The position numbers and the translations under genes were made by a program. This document shows, in pieces, positions 17,288 to 26,352 of a DNA stretch of 64,000 bases (its first letter is position 1; every line of letters begins with the position of its first letter). Location: NCBI RefSeq assembly GCF_021021555.1, contig NZ_JAINWA010000001.1, positions 744,001 to 808,000 on the forward strand, in the 5' to 3' direction. This DNA is from Teretinema zuelzerae. GTDB lineage: Bacteria; Spirochaetota; Spirochaetia; Treponematales; Treponemataceae. The notes below the pieces were generated by a model that did no database searches, was not told the origin of the DNA, and saw nothing but the letters and a program-made list of their open reading frames with translations.

Positions 17288-18451
17288 TTAGAAAAGGGCT
17301 TGATCAAGATCCGCGATCAGGTCGTCCGCATGTTCAATTCCGACGGAAAGCCGCATCAGCCGCTCATTTACGCCGGAACGTTCGCGAAGTTCGGAGGGAA
17401 TGGCTTTATGTGTCTGTTCAACCGGATAGGTAATAAGAGTTTCGACCCCTCCAAGGCTTTCCGCGAACAGAATGAGCTTCACCGACTTCAGCATTTTTTC
17501 CGCGTCGTGCGGGTCTTTCAAATAGAAGGAAACCATTCCGCCGAATCCGCGCGATTGGGAAAGAGAAAGCCCATGCTGAGGATGGTCCTCGAACCCGGGA
17601 TAAAAGACGGAGTCTACCTTCGGATGGCCGCGCAGCCATCGGGCGATTTTCAAGGCGTTTTCGCTCTGCCTGTCCATCCGTACGGCGAGAGTTTTCATCC
17701 CCCGCAGGACGAGCCAGGCGTCGAACGGAGAAAGAGAAGCGCCTTCGCTCATCTGGATGTTCCGCAGACTGTCCTCCAGGGAGCCGTCGGAATGTACGAG
17801 AAAGCCGGACAGGGCGTCGTTGTGACCTCCGAGATACTTGGTTCCGCTATGGACGGCGAAATCCGCTCCAAGAGAGAGAGGGTTCTGGAAATACGGCGTC
17901 AGGAAGGTGTTGTCCACGGCCAGATACGCGTCCGGCCGATGAGAATGGATCAAATCCGACATACGACGAATATCGGTAACCTTCATCATCGGATTCGACG
18001 GAGTTTCGATGAACACGCAGCGGGTTTCGGGGGTAAGAGCCGAGCGAACCGAGCCGGGATCGCTTGTATCTACCCAGCTGAAACGCAATCCGTATTTAGC
18101 GTAGTAATCGTTGAACAACCTCCACGTTCCGCCGTAGAGATCGGCGGATACGATAAGATGGTCTCCGGGGGAAAAAAGCTTAATCAGGGCGGAGATGGCG
18201 CCCATTCCTGAAGAGAAAGCCAATCCGTACCGGCCGCGCTCCAACAGGGCTACCGCGCTTTCGAGCGCTGAGCGGGTGGGATTCAGGCCGCGGGAATAAT
18301 CGAAGCCGGTCGTTTCATGCAAGGCCGGATGCCTGAAGGTCGCCGATTGATAGATTGGAACGCTCACTGCCCCTGTCGCCGCGTCATAGGGGATGGAACC
18401 GTGGACAATATCTGTTTCCCGATGTACAGTATGCGAATCATGTTCTGACAT
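17288..18451 (-). CDS. Cys/Met metabolism PLP enzyme (cystathionine gamma-synthase/lyase family)
   Basis: This 387-residue fold-type I PLP enzyme has the PLP lysine in SGTKYLGGHNDALSG. Other family signatures are YSRGLNPTRSALESAVALLE, FSSGMGAIS, DLYGGTWRLF and PSNPMMKVTDI. These place it in the trans-sulfuration family (MetB/MetC/gamma-lyase). Exact substrate preference cannot be read from the motifs. It is divergent from a PatB-like beta-lyase, and a candidate Rrf2 operator lies 5 bases before its ATG, so it is likely under sulfur or Fe-S control. Confidence 0.88.
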   Translation of the reverse strand: MSEHDSHTVHRETDIVHGSIPYDAATGAVSVPIYQSATFRHPALHETTGFDYSRGLNPTRSALESAVALLERGRYGLAFSSGMGAISALIKLFSPGDHLIVSADLYGGTWRLFNDYYAKYGLRFSWVDTSDPGSVRSALTPETRCVFIETPSNPMMKVTDIRRMSDLIHSHRPDAYLAVDNTFLTPYFQNPLSLGADFAVHSGTKYLGGHNDALSGFLVHSDGSLEDSLRNIQMSEGASLSPFDAWLVLRGMKTLAVRMDRQSENALKIARWLRGHPKVDSVFYPGFEDHPQHGLSLSQSRGFGGMVSFYLKDPHDAEKMLKSVKLILFAESLGGVETLITYPVEQTHKAIPSELRERSGVNERLMRLSVGIEHADDLIADLDQALF

Positions 18452-18455
18452 AGTT

Positions 18456-18478
18456 ATACCATCCTATTAGTAGGTTAT
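18456..18478. promoter_or_regulatory. Candidate Rrf2 operator between divergent sulfur genes
   Basis: ATACCATCCTATTAGTAGGTTAT is a quasi-palindrome (17 of 23 positions symmetric) next to the start of the minus-strand PLP gene. It resembles the site before the IscR-like gene at 17229-17247. Its place would let it block one or both divergent genes. Confidence 0.5.
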
Positions 18479-18553
18479 ATCGTAATCGAATTGCTGTCAA
18501 GGAAGGGAGAAAACGGATATAGTTACTCCAATCCATACATACAGGAGAAACAC

Positions 18554-19786
18554 ATGCAGGGCGAGTATTCTTTCGATGAAACGGTCGACCGGCGGAACAC
18601 CGGAGCGATTAAATGGGACGATTCATTCAACGGCGGAGGGAAACCTGACGTCATACCGCTGTGGGTGGCCGACATGGATTTCCCGGCTCCTCCTTCCGTA
18701 GCGGAAGCTCTGCGCAAACGCTTGAATCATCCGGTATTCGGCTACACGAATCCGCCGGCGGATTATCAGGCTGTCGTCGCCGGATGGTATGCGCGAAGAT
18801 ACAAGGCAGAGGTATCCGCGGAAGAAGTTTTGATAGCTCCGGGCATGATTCCGAGCCTGGGAATAGCGGTGAGGTCGCTCACCGAAGCGGGCGCGGGCAT
18901 TCTCGTGACGGCTCCGGTGTATTATCCCTTTTTCGACATCATCCGCGACAACGGCCGGATCGCGGTCAACACGGCTCTCTCAACGGACGGCGAAGGCCGC
19001 TTCCGATTAGATTTCGCCGCGATGGACGAGGCGATTCGAACCGCGGCCCGTGAAGGCGTGAGAACGCAGGCGTTCATGCTCTGTTCGCCCCACAATCCCG
19101 GAGGAAGAATTTGGAGGGAGGACGAGCTGAGGGAAGTTCTCGAGTTCTGCGGCGAGCGCGGCCTTGCGCTTATTTCGGATGAAATCCACGGCGACATCGC
19201 GGTATCCGACGTTCCCTTCGTTTCCCTCGCAGGGATGGAAAGCGACGACTGCAAAAAAATCGCGGTTCTGGGAGCGCCGAATAAAACATTCAATATCGCG
19301 GGTCTTCATATATCCCATTTCGTCGTTCGGGATCATGAAACGCGCGCGGCGATTAAGAAAGGAATCGCGGCCGCGGGATTCAGCCAGCCGAACGTCTTTT
19401 CGATAACGGCGGCGCACGAAGCCTACCGGACTGCCGGGCCGTGGCTTGACGCCCTGAACGCGTATCTGAAAGAGAACATCGGATTCCTCTTGAATTTTTT
19501 CGCGGAGAAAATCCCGGAAGCAAAAGCGGTTCCGCCCGAAGGCGGATATCTCGTCTGGATCGACGCGCGAAAACTTATAGCCGAACTCGGTTTCGCGGAC
19601 GATCTTTCCTTCTCTCTCGCGCTCGCGGAAGAAGGCCGCGTGCGGGTGAATCCGGGAAGCAAATTCGGCCCGGAAGGAAGAGGCTGTCTCAGGATCAACA
19701 CGGCCTGTCCGCGCGGACAGCTCGAAGAAGGGCTGTCCCGATTCTACGGCTGGATCTCGTCTCGCAGAGAAAACGTCCAGCGTTGA
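18554..19786 (+). CDS. PatB/MalY-type cystathionine beta-lyase (aminotransferase class I/II)
   Basis: The ATG at 18554 follows ACAGGAGAAACAC and gives about 410 residues. The MalY/PatB start is recognisable (FDETVDRRNTGAIKWD then IPLWVADMDFPAP). Also present are FGYTNPP, SPHNPGGRIW, SDEIHGDI and the PLP lysine in GAPNKTFNIAG. It should split cystathionine or cysteine S-conjugates into thiol, ammonia and pyruvate. It is divergent from the trans-sulfuration enzyme. Its last 43 bases overlap, tail to tail, the end of the PEP/pyruvate-binding gene. Confidence 0.9.
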   Translation: MQGEYSFDETVDRRNTGAIKWDDSFNGGGKPDVIPLWVADMDFPAPPSVAEALRKRLNHPVFGYTNPPADYQAVVAGWYARRYKAEVSAEEVLIAPGMIPSLGIAVRSLTEAGAGILVTAPVYYPFFDIIRDNGRIAVNTALSTDGEGRFRLDFAAMDEAIRTAAREGVRTQAFMLCSPHNPGGRIWREDELREVLEFCGERGLALISDEIHGDIAVSDVPFVSLAGMESDDCKKIAVLGAPNKTFNIAGLHISHFVVRDHETRAAIKKGIAAAGFSQPNVFSITAAHEAYRTAGPWLDALNAYLKENIGFLLNFFAEKIPEAKAVPPEGGYLVWIDARKLIAELGFADDLSFSLALAEEGRVRVNPGSKFGPEGRGCLRINTACPRGQLEEGLSRFYGWISSRRENVQR

Positions 19787-22218
19787 GACTGGGCGTCCGC
19801 TGCGAGAACCGCGCGCTCGGGCGGAAAATCGACGACATGGATCACGCCATCGAGCTTTTGCGATTCGGCGTCGCCGAGCAGCTCGCAGAGGCGGTTCGGG
19901 AGGGACAATAGACGCTCGGGGAGAAAACGGGCGCCGTCCTTCTCGGGATAAAGGGCCAGATAGAGAATATCGAATTCCACGAGATCGTTGAAAAAATGAG
20001 TGCCGAGCGAAACATCAGGAACGAGGTTGTCTCCCATCTGCACGATTTCGCAAATGCAGGCGGCCCTGCTTATCTCCGAGAACGTGACGGGTATGCCGAG
20101 GAAGACCGTCGTGGTGCCCCACCTGCCGGGCCCGAACAAGGCAGTCTTGCTGCTGTCCGTCGTCAGGTTCACCAGCCTTCCGATGGTGCGCGCCGTTTGA
20201 TGCTTCGCCTGGACCGGCAGCTCGGCGTAGGCCCGCGGCGAAACGTATATGACGCGGTCCGGCGAGAATTCCCGGCTCCGGCCGATCACGGTTCCCGAGA
20301 AGGACGACATCACCGTCGAAGGCGAATCCATCCGCGAAGCGTCGAAGGCGATCGACGAGTCCCGTTTTGCTTCGAAGGGCCGGCACTGGACGATGTTCAC
20401 CCGGTAGCCCCCTCCCATCAAATTCACCGTGAATTCGATGTCCACCGGATAGGTGTAGGCGGCTTCCAGAACTTTCAATACGCGCTTCATAACGGAAGCA
20501 AAATCGGTATCCCGGAAAAAGGAATCGAACGAGATCCAGGAGTCGACGGCAGAACTTGAACTCGAAGCCGAAAAACCGAACCCGTCGGCCGAGGCCAGAA
20601 AAGAGGATGTTCCGCTCTCGGCCAGCCATTTCCGTTCTTCGGGCGAAAGCGCGTCTTTGATGTCGTCGAACTGAACCGTTACAAGCTGATTCGCCTCCAG
20701 GTCCAGCAGATCTACCTCGCGCTGGGCGTACCTCCTGATCTCGTCGATTCCGGTCTCCGGCCTCTTTTCAGGGCAACCGAGGGACGCGATCCTTGTATAG
20801 TCGCTGTCTGAACGGTCGACGGCGCGGGTTCCCATGCCGAATACGATTCTGAGCACTCCCGACTCGGGGTCGATGCACGGGTCCCACACGAAGGGATTGT
20901 ACGAATAGCCGACTCCGGCCGCGGCGGGATAGAATTTTGTTCCGTGCAGATCGCCGGAGACCCGCTGTATAAGCAGGGGCATCTGCTCGTCCTTGTCCAG
21001 AATGCCGAGATGGGCGCGATAGCGGAGGGCTTTTTCGCTCAGGGTGCTCGCGTATATGGTTTTAATCGCGGTCAGAAGGTTTTCCAGGCGGGTTTCGCGC
21101 GAGCCCTGGTTCGGACAAAACACGCTTTCATATTTTCCTGAGAAGGCGTTGCCGAAATTGTCTTCCAGCAGAGAACTGGAGCGGACGATGATCGGAGACT
21201 GGCCGAAGTAGTCCAGCATGTCGGAAAGCTTGTGCACGATGTCCGCGGGAAATTTTCCGGTAAGGATGACTCGCCGGGCGTATTCGGCGACGGACAGAAA
21301 CGCGTTCATGTCCTTCTGCTGATGGCGGATCCACCAGCAGCCGTTGACCACCATATAGGTATAGAACACATCGGCGCCGACGTAGAATGAATCATGGCGT
21401 TCAAGAACGGAAGCAAGTTCGGGAGCGTTTCTGGAAACGATCGATCTTGCGAGAAGCATTCCTGTCGCCTTTCCGCCGATGAGTCCCGTGCCGATCATTC
21501 TGCGTCCGATATCGAGCAAATCCGAAACGGACAAATACTCTTTCGCAAGCAAGCGGATTTTATCGTCCCGCGAAACAGCCATGGAAAGCAAGACGTCCTG
21601 CCAGTGCCTGATTTCCGCCTCGCCGCCCCGGTTCGATTCGCGGCATTCCCTGGCTTCGGAAAAAATACGGTTCCAGCGGTCCATTTCCTCGAAGGCGTCG
21701 TCGCCGCTGCGGAAGGGAGAGAAGGACAGGATGTCTGAATTGACCGCGCTGTTCGTCACCGGCACGTAGTCTTCTCCGCGCTCCTCATGGAGCATGTGCA
21801 TGGTCTGCGAGTAGCGCTGCTGGACTTTCAACGGGTGGATGTAGCGTACGCCGTTGCGGTTGTATGTATCGAGAATGACCTGGGCAGTCGCGTGGATCGG
21901 GTCGAGCGCGTTGCGCGAATGCTCTCCCTTGATCACCGCGAAATACGCCAGCGCTTCCATGTCCAGAAGATAGGGGCAGGTCAGCATAAAGAAGTTGCCG
22001 AGCATCCGGTCGCTGTACCAATGGGAGGTCAATTCCGACAGCAAGTCGAATACGTAGCAGCCGCCGCGCCCGTTCTGCTTTATCGTCGAGTGGATTTCAG
22101 AGATGAAAGACTCGAAGCCGTCGCGCGGATCGAGAGCGCATACGCGGACCCCGGGATGCAGCTTGCCGGAGAGCAGCGGCTCGTGCGAGGCCCTCGAAGG
22201 CACTCTTTCCGGAAGCAT
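19744..22218 (-). CDS. PEP/pyruvate-binding (PPDK N-terminal-like) domain protein
   Basis: This 824-residue protein has a unique N-terminal part (about 1-240) followed by an ATP-grasp-like PEP-synthase/PPDK N-terminal domain. That domain shows IGGKATGMLLARS, a stretch VRSSSLLEDNFGNAFSGKYESVF, and GTRAVDRSDSDYTR. It lacks the phosphohistidine and PEP-binding C-terminal domains, so it is not a complete PEP synthase. Proteins of this build are known as PEP/pyruvate-binding domain proteins without a settled role. ATG 22218 lacks a strong ribosome site; the frame is open for only 15 codons more, up to the stop of the upstream mgtC gene. Confidence 0.75.
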   Translation of the reverse strand: MLPERVPSRASHEPLLSGKLHPGVRVCALDPRDGFESFISEIHSTIKQNGRGGCYVFDLLSELTSHWYSDRMLGNFFMLTCPYLLDMEALAYFAVIKGEHSRNALDPIHATAQVILDTYNRNGVRYIHPLKVQQRYSQTMHMLHEERGEDYVPVTNSAVNSDILSFSPFRSGDDAFEEMDRWNRIFSEARECRESNRGGEAEIRHWQDVLLSMAVSRDDKIRLLAKEYLSVSDLLDIGRRMIGTGLIGGKATGMLLARSIVSRNAPELASVLERHDSFYVGADVFYTYMVVNGCWWIRHQQKDMNAFLSVAEYARRVILTGKFPADIVHKLSDMLDYFGQSPIIVRSSSLLEDNFGNAFSGKYESVFCPNQGSRETRLENLLTAIKTIYASTLSEKALRYRAHLGILDKDEQMPLLIQRVSGDLHGTKFYPAAAGVGYSYNPFVWDPCIDPESGVLRIVFGMGTRAVDRSDSDYTRIASLGCPEKRPETGIDEIRRYAQREVDLLDLEANQLVTVQFDDIKDALSPEERKWLAESGTSSFLASADGFGFSASSSSSAVDSWISFDSFFRDTDFASVMKRVLKVLEAAYTYPVDIEFTVNLMGGGYRVNIVQCRPFEAKRDSSIAFDASRMDSPSTVMSSFSGTVIGRSREFSPDRVIYVSPRAYAELPVQAKHQTARTIGRLVNLTTDSSKTALFGPGRWGTTTVFLGIPVTFSEISRAACICEIVQMGDNLVPDVSLGTHFFNDLVEFDILYLALYPEKDGARFLPERLLSLPNRLCELLGDAESQKLDGVIHVVDFPPERAVLAADAQSQRWTFSLRDEIQP

Positions 22219-22269
22219 GAAACTCGCTCTCAGGCGCTGCGCGTCCGCCGACAGGAAATCCGCCCGTAC

Positions 22270-22968
22270 CTAGAATTTTTCCTTGATATCAAGCTTCTCG
22301 ACCCCGCCGATTTCCTTGATAAGGCTGCACAGTCTGTTCGTGTCAGTTGTAACCGGCACTCCGACCAAAAAGCGCACCTGGGACTCGCCGTTCTTGAGGT
22401 TTTTTTCCATATCGACCGAATGAACCGAAAGGCCCATCTCTTCGATGACGACGCGCGCGGCGTCGGGGAAATTGATCTCGCCGGAATAGGTGACGACGAG
22501 ATGCTTGAGCCGCTCCGCGGGAAAGAACCAGCGTTCGACCGGCTCGAGAACAACCAGGGCGAATAGCGAAAAGAACAGAGCGATCCCCGCGGGAACATAC
22601 ATGCCCGCGCCGATGGCAAGCCCTATAGCCGCGACGAACCAGATGGACGCGGCGGTAGTCAGCCCCTTGATGGTATTGCCCAGGCGGATGATGGAACCCG
22701 CTCCGAGAAAACCGATGCCGGACACGACCTGGGCGGCAATCCTGCCGGGATCTCCCATCTGATTCGCGATATAGCGCGAAGGCAATTCTATTGAAAGAAG
22801 CATGAGAAGGGTCGAACCGAGACAGATGAGAATATGGGTTCTCAACCCCGCGCTCTGTTTCCGGCGGGCCCGTTCGAAGCCGAGAATGCCCCCAGCTGCG
22901 AGCGAGAGGGCCAGGCGGAGAATCGCGACGCCGAACGGCATTGCCGAAGTTGAAAAAAACACATCCAT
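22270..22968 (-). CDS. MgtC/SapB-family membrane protein
   Basis: ATG 22968 is preferred because AAGGAGATCCGTTC precedes it. The product of about 232 residues has the MgtC signature: LRLALSLAAGGILGFERARRKQSAGLRTH, then GDPGRIAAQVVSGIGFLGAGSI and GLTTAASIWFVAAIGLAIGAG. A C-terminal soluble ACT-like domain follows. MgtC proteins are inner-membrane proteins tied to magnesium limitation and modulation of ATP synthase or transporters. It lies between a thioesterase gene and the PEP-binding gene in one minus-strand run. Confidence 0.92.
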   Translation of the reverse strand: MDVFFSTSAMPFGVAILRLALSLAAGGILGFERARRKQSAGLRTHILICLGSTLLMLLSIELPSRYIANQMGDPGRIAAQVVSGIGFLGAGSIIRLGNTIKGLTTAASIWFVAAIGLAIGAGMYVPAGIALFFSLFALVVLEPVERWFFPAERLKHLVVTYSGEINFPDAARVVIEEMGLSVHSVDMEKNLKNGESQVRFLVGVPVTTDTNRLCSLIKEIGGVEKLDIKEKF

Positions 22969-22996
22969 GAACGGATCTCCTTCCATGCGGGCGTAA

Positions 22997-23755
22997 TCAG
23001 AACAGGCGAATCTCGGCGCGGAAGGAAGGCTGCCCGCCGTCCCGATGCCGGCCCTCGAAGGCGTAGAACGAATACTCCGCGCCGTCGTTTCCGGTACGCT
23101 TGCGCTGTCCGCAGAAAAAATCCACCGACGCTCCGGGCTTCACCTCGGATAGATAATTGACGTCGATCCGATATCCGGCGGAGTTCTCCAGAGCTTCGCG
23201 GGGAAGCGCGTCCTGGATCCACTGAACATAACGGGCGTTGTTCACATGCCCGTTGTAATCTATGTCCGAATACGCCGAATCGCGCGATCCGACAGGTTCG
23301 AGATCAGGAAAGGATTCGAGAGAGCCGATTCCGTCCGGTACCGCGTCGCGGCCCTCGTTGAGAGGGATCGAATCGGTGAGGAAACCGGGACGGACGGGGC
23401 GCATTTTCTGCGTGTCCAGCACGATCCACCCGCTTCTTCCCCTGCCGACAATTTCGCTGTCGGAATCGAGGAGTTCGTAGTCGCGCACGGCGAACAGGCG
23501 GTCCGTACCGCGCGGCCAGGTGCGGGCATTCAGGGTTTCTCCCCAGCCGCTCCTGCGAAGGATCACCGCCGTCATCCGGGAGAGTATCCACGCGTGGCCG
23601 GTAGCGGCGAGAGGAGCCTTCCCCACTCCGAGAGCCTCGGCGTGGTTGCCGGCGATCTCCTGAAAATAATTAAAAGCGGCCGCCGCATGCAGCCGTCCCG
23701 TTCTGTCTACGTCCCAGGTTCTCACCGGGAATTCTTCGGTCCAGATATTTTCCAT
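22997..23755 (-). CDS. Acyl-ACP thioesterase (FatA-like)
   Basis: The 252-residue product has two hot-dog domains. The first begins WTEEFPVRTWDVDRTGRLHAAAAFNYFQE. The second contains the plant/bacterial FatA catalytic signature DYNGHVNNARYVQW with the Asn-His pair. It releases free fatty acids from acyl carrier protein. No ribosome site precedes ATG 23755, and a TTGACA/CATACT promoter is spaced so that transcription would begin at the A of the ATG. The mgtC gene follows 28 bases later. Confidence 0.92.
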   Translation of the reverse strand: MENIWTEEFPVRTWDVDRTGRLHAAAAFNYFQEIAGNHAEALGVGKAPLAATGHAWILSRMTAVILRRSGWGETLNARTWPRGTDRLFAVRDYELLDSDSEIVGRGRSGWIVLDTQKMRPVRPGFLTDSIPLNEGRDAVPDGIGSLESFPDLEPVGSRDSAYSDIDYNGHVNNARYVQWIQDALPREALENSAGYRIDVNYLSEVKPGASVDFFCGQRKRTGNDGAEYSFYAFEGRHRDGGQPSFRAEIRLF

Positions 23756-23761
23756 GATGCA

Positions 23762-23792
23762 AGTATGCCCTGCCTTAGCGGTGATCTGTCAA
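23762..23792 (-). promoter_or_regulatory. Promoter predicting a leaderless thioesterase mRNA
   Basis: On the minus strand TTGACA (23787-23792) and CATACT (23762-23767) are 19 bases apart, a little long. The seventh base after the -10 is the A of ATG 23755. No Shine-Dalgarno is present between them. Confidence 0.5.
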
Positions 23793-23796
23793 GTTG

Positions 23797-24603
23797 CTAC
23801 GCGAAAAGAAGAAGACTGGCGGCCATCACCATCATTCCGGCGATGAGGCCGCCGATAGCGAGATGGTGCTCGCCGAATTCCTCCGCCGTGGGAAGAAGTT
23901 CGTCCAGGGAAATGTAGACCATGATCCCCGATACTCCCGCGAAAATGAGGCCGAAGGTGCTTTCAGTAAAAACGGTCCGCAACAGGAAATATCCGATCAA
24001 CGCGCCTAGCGGCTCGGCAAGTCCGGAAAGGAAGGACAGCGTGAAGGCCTTGCGGCGGCTCTTTGTCGCGTAAAATATGGGTGCGGAAACAGCAAGGCCT
24101 TCAGGGATGTTGTGGATTGCGATGGCGACCGCGATGCTGACTCCGAGGGTGGGATTGGTGAGGCCGCTCATGAAAGTCGCGAGTCCTTCCGGAAAGTTGT
24201 GGATTCCGATCGCGAGCGCGGAAAAGGCGCCCATGCGCAGCAGCTTTCTTTTCTCTTTCTCGCTTGCGGATTCGATTTTTTTCGCCACATTGAGCTCATG
24301 CGGGTTTTCGTAGGAAGGGATCACCTTGTCGATGAAGGCGATAACGAAAATGCCTGCGAAAAAGGCAACGACCGTCCAGACGTAGCCCATTTTGGGGCCG
24401 AGGGCGATGCTGAGAGAGTCCTTCGCCTTCGCGAAAATTTCGATCATCGACACATAGATCATAACTCCCGCGGAGAAGCCCAGAGCGACGGTCAAAAGGC
24501 GGGGATTGAATTTCTTGGACAACAGGCCGATCAAACTGCCGATTCCGGTTGAAAGACCTGCAAAAAGAGTCAGGGAGAAGGCAAACCACAGATTACTCGT
24601 CAC
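23797..24603 (-). CDS. zupT: ZIP-family metal transporter (ZupT-like)
   Basis: The start is GTG 24603, directly after AAGGAGGAATTT. The 268-residue product has eight predicted membrane helices. Family metal-binding helices are visible: HNFPEGLATF and HNIPEGLAVSAP, with the matching E in GLAEPLGALIGYF. It should take up zinc and other divalent cations. A 10-bp palindrome (24617-24626) sits next to the ribosome site, possibly a metal-responsive operator. It is divergent from the HD-GYP gene. Confidence 0.92.
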   Translation of the reverse strand: MTSNLWFAFSLTLFAGLSTGIGSLIGLLSKKFNPRLLTVALGFSAGVMIYVSMIEIFAKAKDSLSIALGPKMGYVWTVVAFFAGIFVIAFIDKVIPSYENPHELNVAKKIESASEKEKRKLLRMGAFSALAIGIHNFPEGLATFMSGLTNPTLGVSIAVAIAIHNIPEGLAVSAPIFYATKSRRKAFTLSFLSGLAEPLGALIGYFLLRTVFTESTFGLIFAGVSGIMVYISLDELLPTAEEFGEHHLAIGGLIAGMMVMAASLLLFA

Positions 24604-24614
24604 AAATTCCTCCT

Positions 24615-24628
24615 TAATAGCGCTATCA
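24615..24628. promoter_or_regulatory. Palindrome adjoining the zupT ribosome site
   Basis: TAATAGCGCTATCA contains the perfect palindrome ATAGCGCTAT one to two bases from the AGGAGG of zupT. A repressor bound here would block transcription or translation initiation. The factor is unknown; the Fur-type protein encoded at 39.6 kb is one candidate. Confidence 0.4.
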
Positions 24629-24648
24629 ATAATATACCATCTTTTCGA

Positions 24649-24677
24649 TTGATAATTTCACTATCATATTCTACCAT
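24649..24677 (+). promoter_or_regulatory. Promoter predicting a leaderless HD-GYP mRNA
   Basis: TTGATA (24649-24654) and TACCAT (24672-24677) are 17 bases apart. The seventh base after the -10 is the A of ATG 24684. No ribosome-binding sequence precedes that ATG. Confidence 0.5.
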
Positions 24678-24683
24678 TTAACT

Positions 24684-26294
24684 ATGATATATGCGGATCT
24701 GATCCTGAATCTAGCCCTTCTTATCGCCCTGACGACGCTTTCAGCCTTCATAGACTCCCGACTTTCAAAGTATAAGACGGTCAACGGAATCGTGCAGGGC
24801 TTTGTGTTCGGATCGAGCACCGTGCTCGCGATGATGACTCCGCTTCGCGTCGCAGAGGGGGTTATTTTCGACGGAAGGTCGCTCATGCTCAGTCTGGGCG
24901 CCCTCTTCTTCGGAGGATGGACCGGGGGGATCAGCGCCGCGATGGCGATCGGGTACCGGGTGATGCTCGGAGGTCCGGGAGCATTGACGGGATCGCTTGT
25001 AAGCCTCATGGCGATAACAGTGGGAATCGTTTTCCGCCTTCAGGGTAAAAACAGCGAAAATCCGCCGAATACCCTTACTCTCGCCTTTTTCGGTTTGATC
25101 GTACACGCGCTGATGCTGCTCCTGATGCTGACCCTCCCGAAAACTTTCATTATCGATACGATCCGCGTCATGGCTGTCCCGATTCTGATTCTCTATCCCG
25201 TCGCGACCGTTCTTGCCGGGAAGATTCTATCCGACCAGGTGACGCTCAGGGCCCGCCTGGAGGCGATCGCCGCGAGAGAATGCGAGTTTTCGGAGTCCCT
25301 TGAATTCCTTCCGGCTCCGATCGGCATCGCGCGGACCGACGGCAAGCTGACCTTCCTCAACCACGCCTTCACCGCGACTTACGGCTATGAGCTCGAAGAT
25401 ATTCCGACCATGAACGAGTGGGTGGTTAAAGCCTACCCCGACGCCGACTACCGGAACCGGATGCAGAAAAACTGGGAACAGGACGTAGAGGCCGCATCGC
25501 AGAGAGGCGGTCCGACCCACGCGCGGCTGTATGAAATAACCTGCAAGGACGGATCGGTCAAAAAAGCGCAGATCAGCATGAGGCCGATCAGAAACACCTT
25601 TCTCACCGTATTCGAGGATACGACGGCGCGGCTCAACCTGGAGCATGCCCTCCGCAAAAAGGTGATGGATTTGACAGCGACGCAAGAAGCGACCATCATC
25701 AGCATGGCGATTTTATCGGAATACCGGGATACCGACACCGGAAGCCATATTCAGCGCACGAAGCTCTACGTGAAACTCCTCCTGGAAAGTTTGGGCGACG
25801 AATGCCCCTACGACCAGGACACGAAGGAACTGATCTGGCTGTCGGCGACGCTGCACGATATCGGCAAGGTCGCGATCCCCGATTCGATTCTCCTGAAGCC
25901 GGGAAAGCTCACAGATGCGGAATTCAACCTGATGAAGCAGCATCCCCTGTTCGGCCGCTTCGCGATTCTGAGAACTCAGGAAAGCCTGCCTGAAAATTCC
26001 TTCCTCAACTTCGCGGCCGAGATCGCCGAGTATCATCACGAAAAATGGGATGGAAGCGGCTACCCGCACGGCCTTAAGGGCTCGAGCATTCCGCTCAGCG
26101 CGCGCGTCATGGCGATCGCGGACGTATACGACGCCTGCATTTCTCAGAGGCCGTATAAAAAGCCGCTGTCCCACGAGGAAACAGTGGATATCATACGCAG
26201 GGGATCGGCATCGCACTTCGATCCTGAACTGGTCACGCTTTTTCTGTCGAAAGAAGCCGAATTCAACAAGATCGCGACGCAGTATAAGGAATGA
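24684..26294 (+). CDS. Membrane sensor with 5TM-LYT, PAS and HD-GYP domains (c-di-GMP phosphodiesterase)
   Basis: This 536-residue protein has five to six N-terminal helices resembling 5TMR-LYT sensors (GIVQGFVFGSSTVLAMMTP, GALFFGGWTGGISAAMAIGYR). A PAS domain lies at about 205-320 (LPAPIGIARTDGKLTFLNHAF). A C-terminal HD-GYP domain follows with LHDIGKVAIPD, HPLFG, YHHEKWDGSGYP and IADVYDA. All metal-binding residues of an active HD-GYP are present, so it should hydrolyse cyclic di-GMP in response to a membrane or PAS signal. It appears monocistronic and possibly leaderless. Confidence 0.93.
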   Translation: MIYADLILNLALLIALTTLSAFIDSRLSKYKTVNGIVQGFVFGSSTVLAMMTPLRVAEGVIFDGRSLMLSLGALFFGGWTGGISAAMAIGYRVMLGGPGALTGSLVSLMAITVGIVFRLQGKNSENPPNTLTLAFFGLIVHALMLLLMLTLPKTFIIDTIRVMAVPILILYPVATVLAGKILSDQVTLRARLEAIAARECEFSESLEFLPAPIGIARTDGKLTFLNHAFTATYGYELEDIPTMNEWVVKAYPDADYRNRMQKNWEQDVEAASQRGGPTHARLYEITCKDGSVKKAQISMRPIRNTFLTVFEDTTARLNLEHALRKKVMDLTATQEATIISMAILSEYRDTDTGSHIQRTKLYVKLLLESLGDECPYDQDTKELIWLSATLHDIGKVAIPDSILLKPGKLTDAEFNLMKQHPLFGRFAILRTQESLPENSFLNFAAEIAEYHHEKWDGSGYPHGLKGSSIPLSARVMAIADVYDACISQRPYKKPLSHEETVDIIRRGSASHFDPELVTLFLSKEAEFNKIATQYKE

Positions 26295-26352
26295 GACGGG
26301 CTGAAGCCGTAGACGCCGACAGGCGTATTCGGCGAGCGTACAGCGAAAAAGT

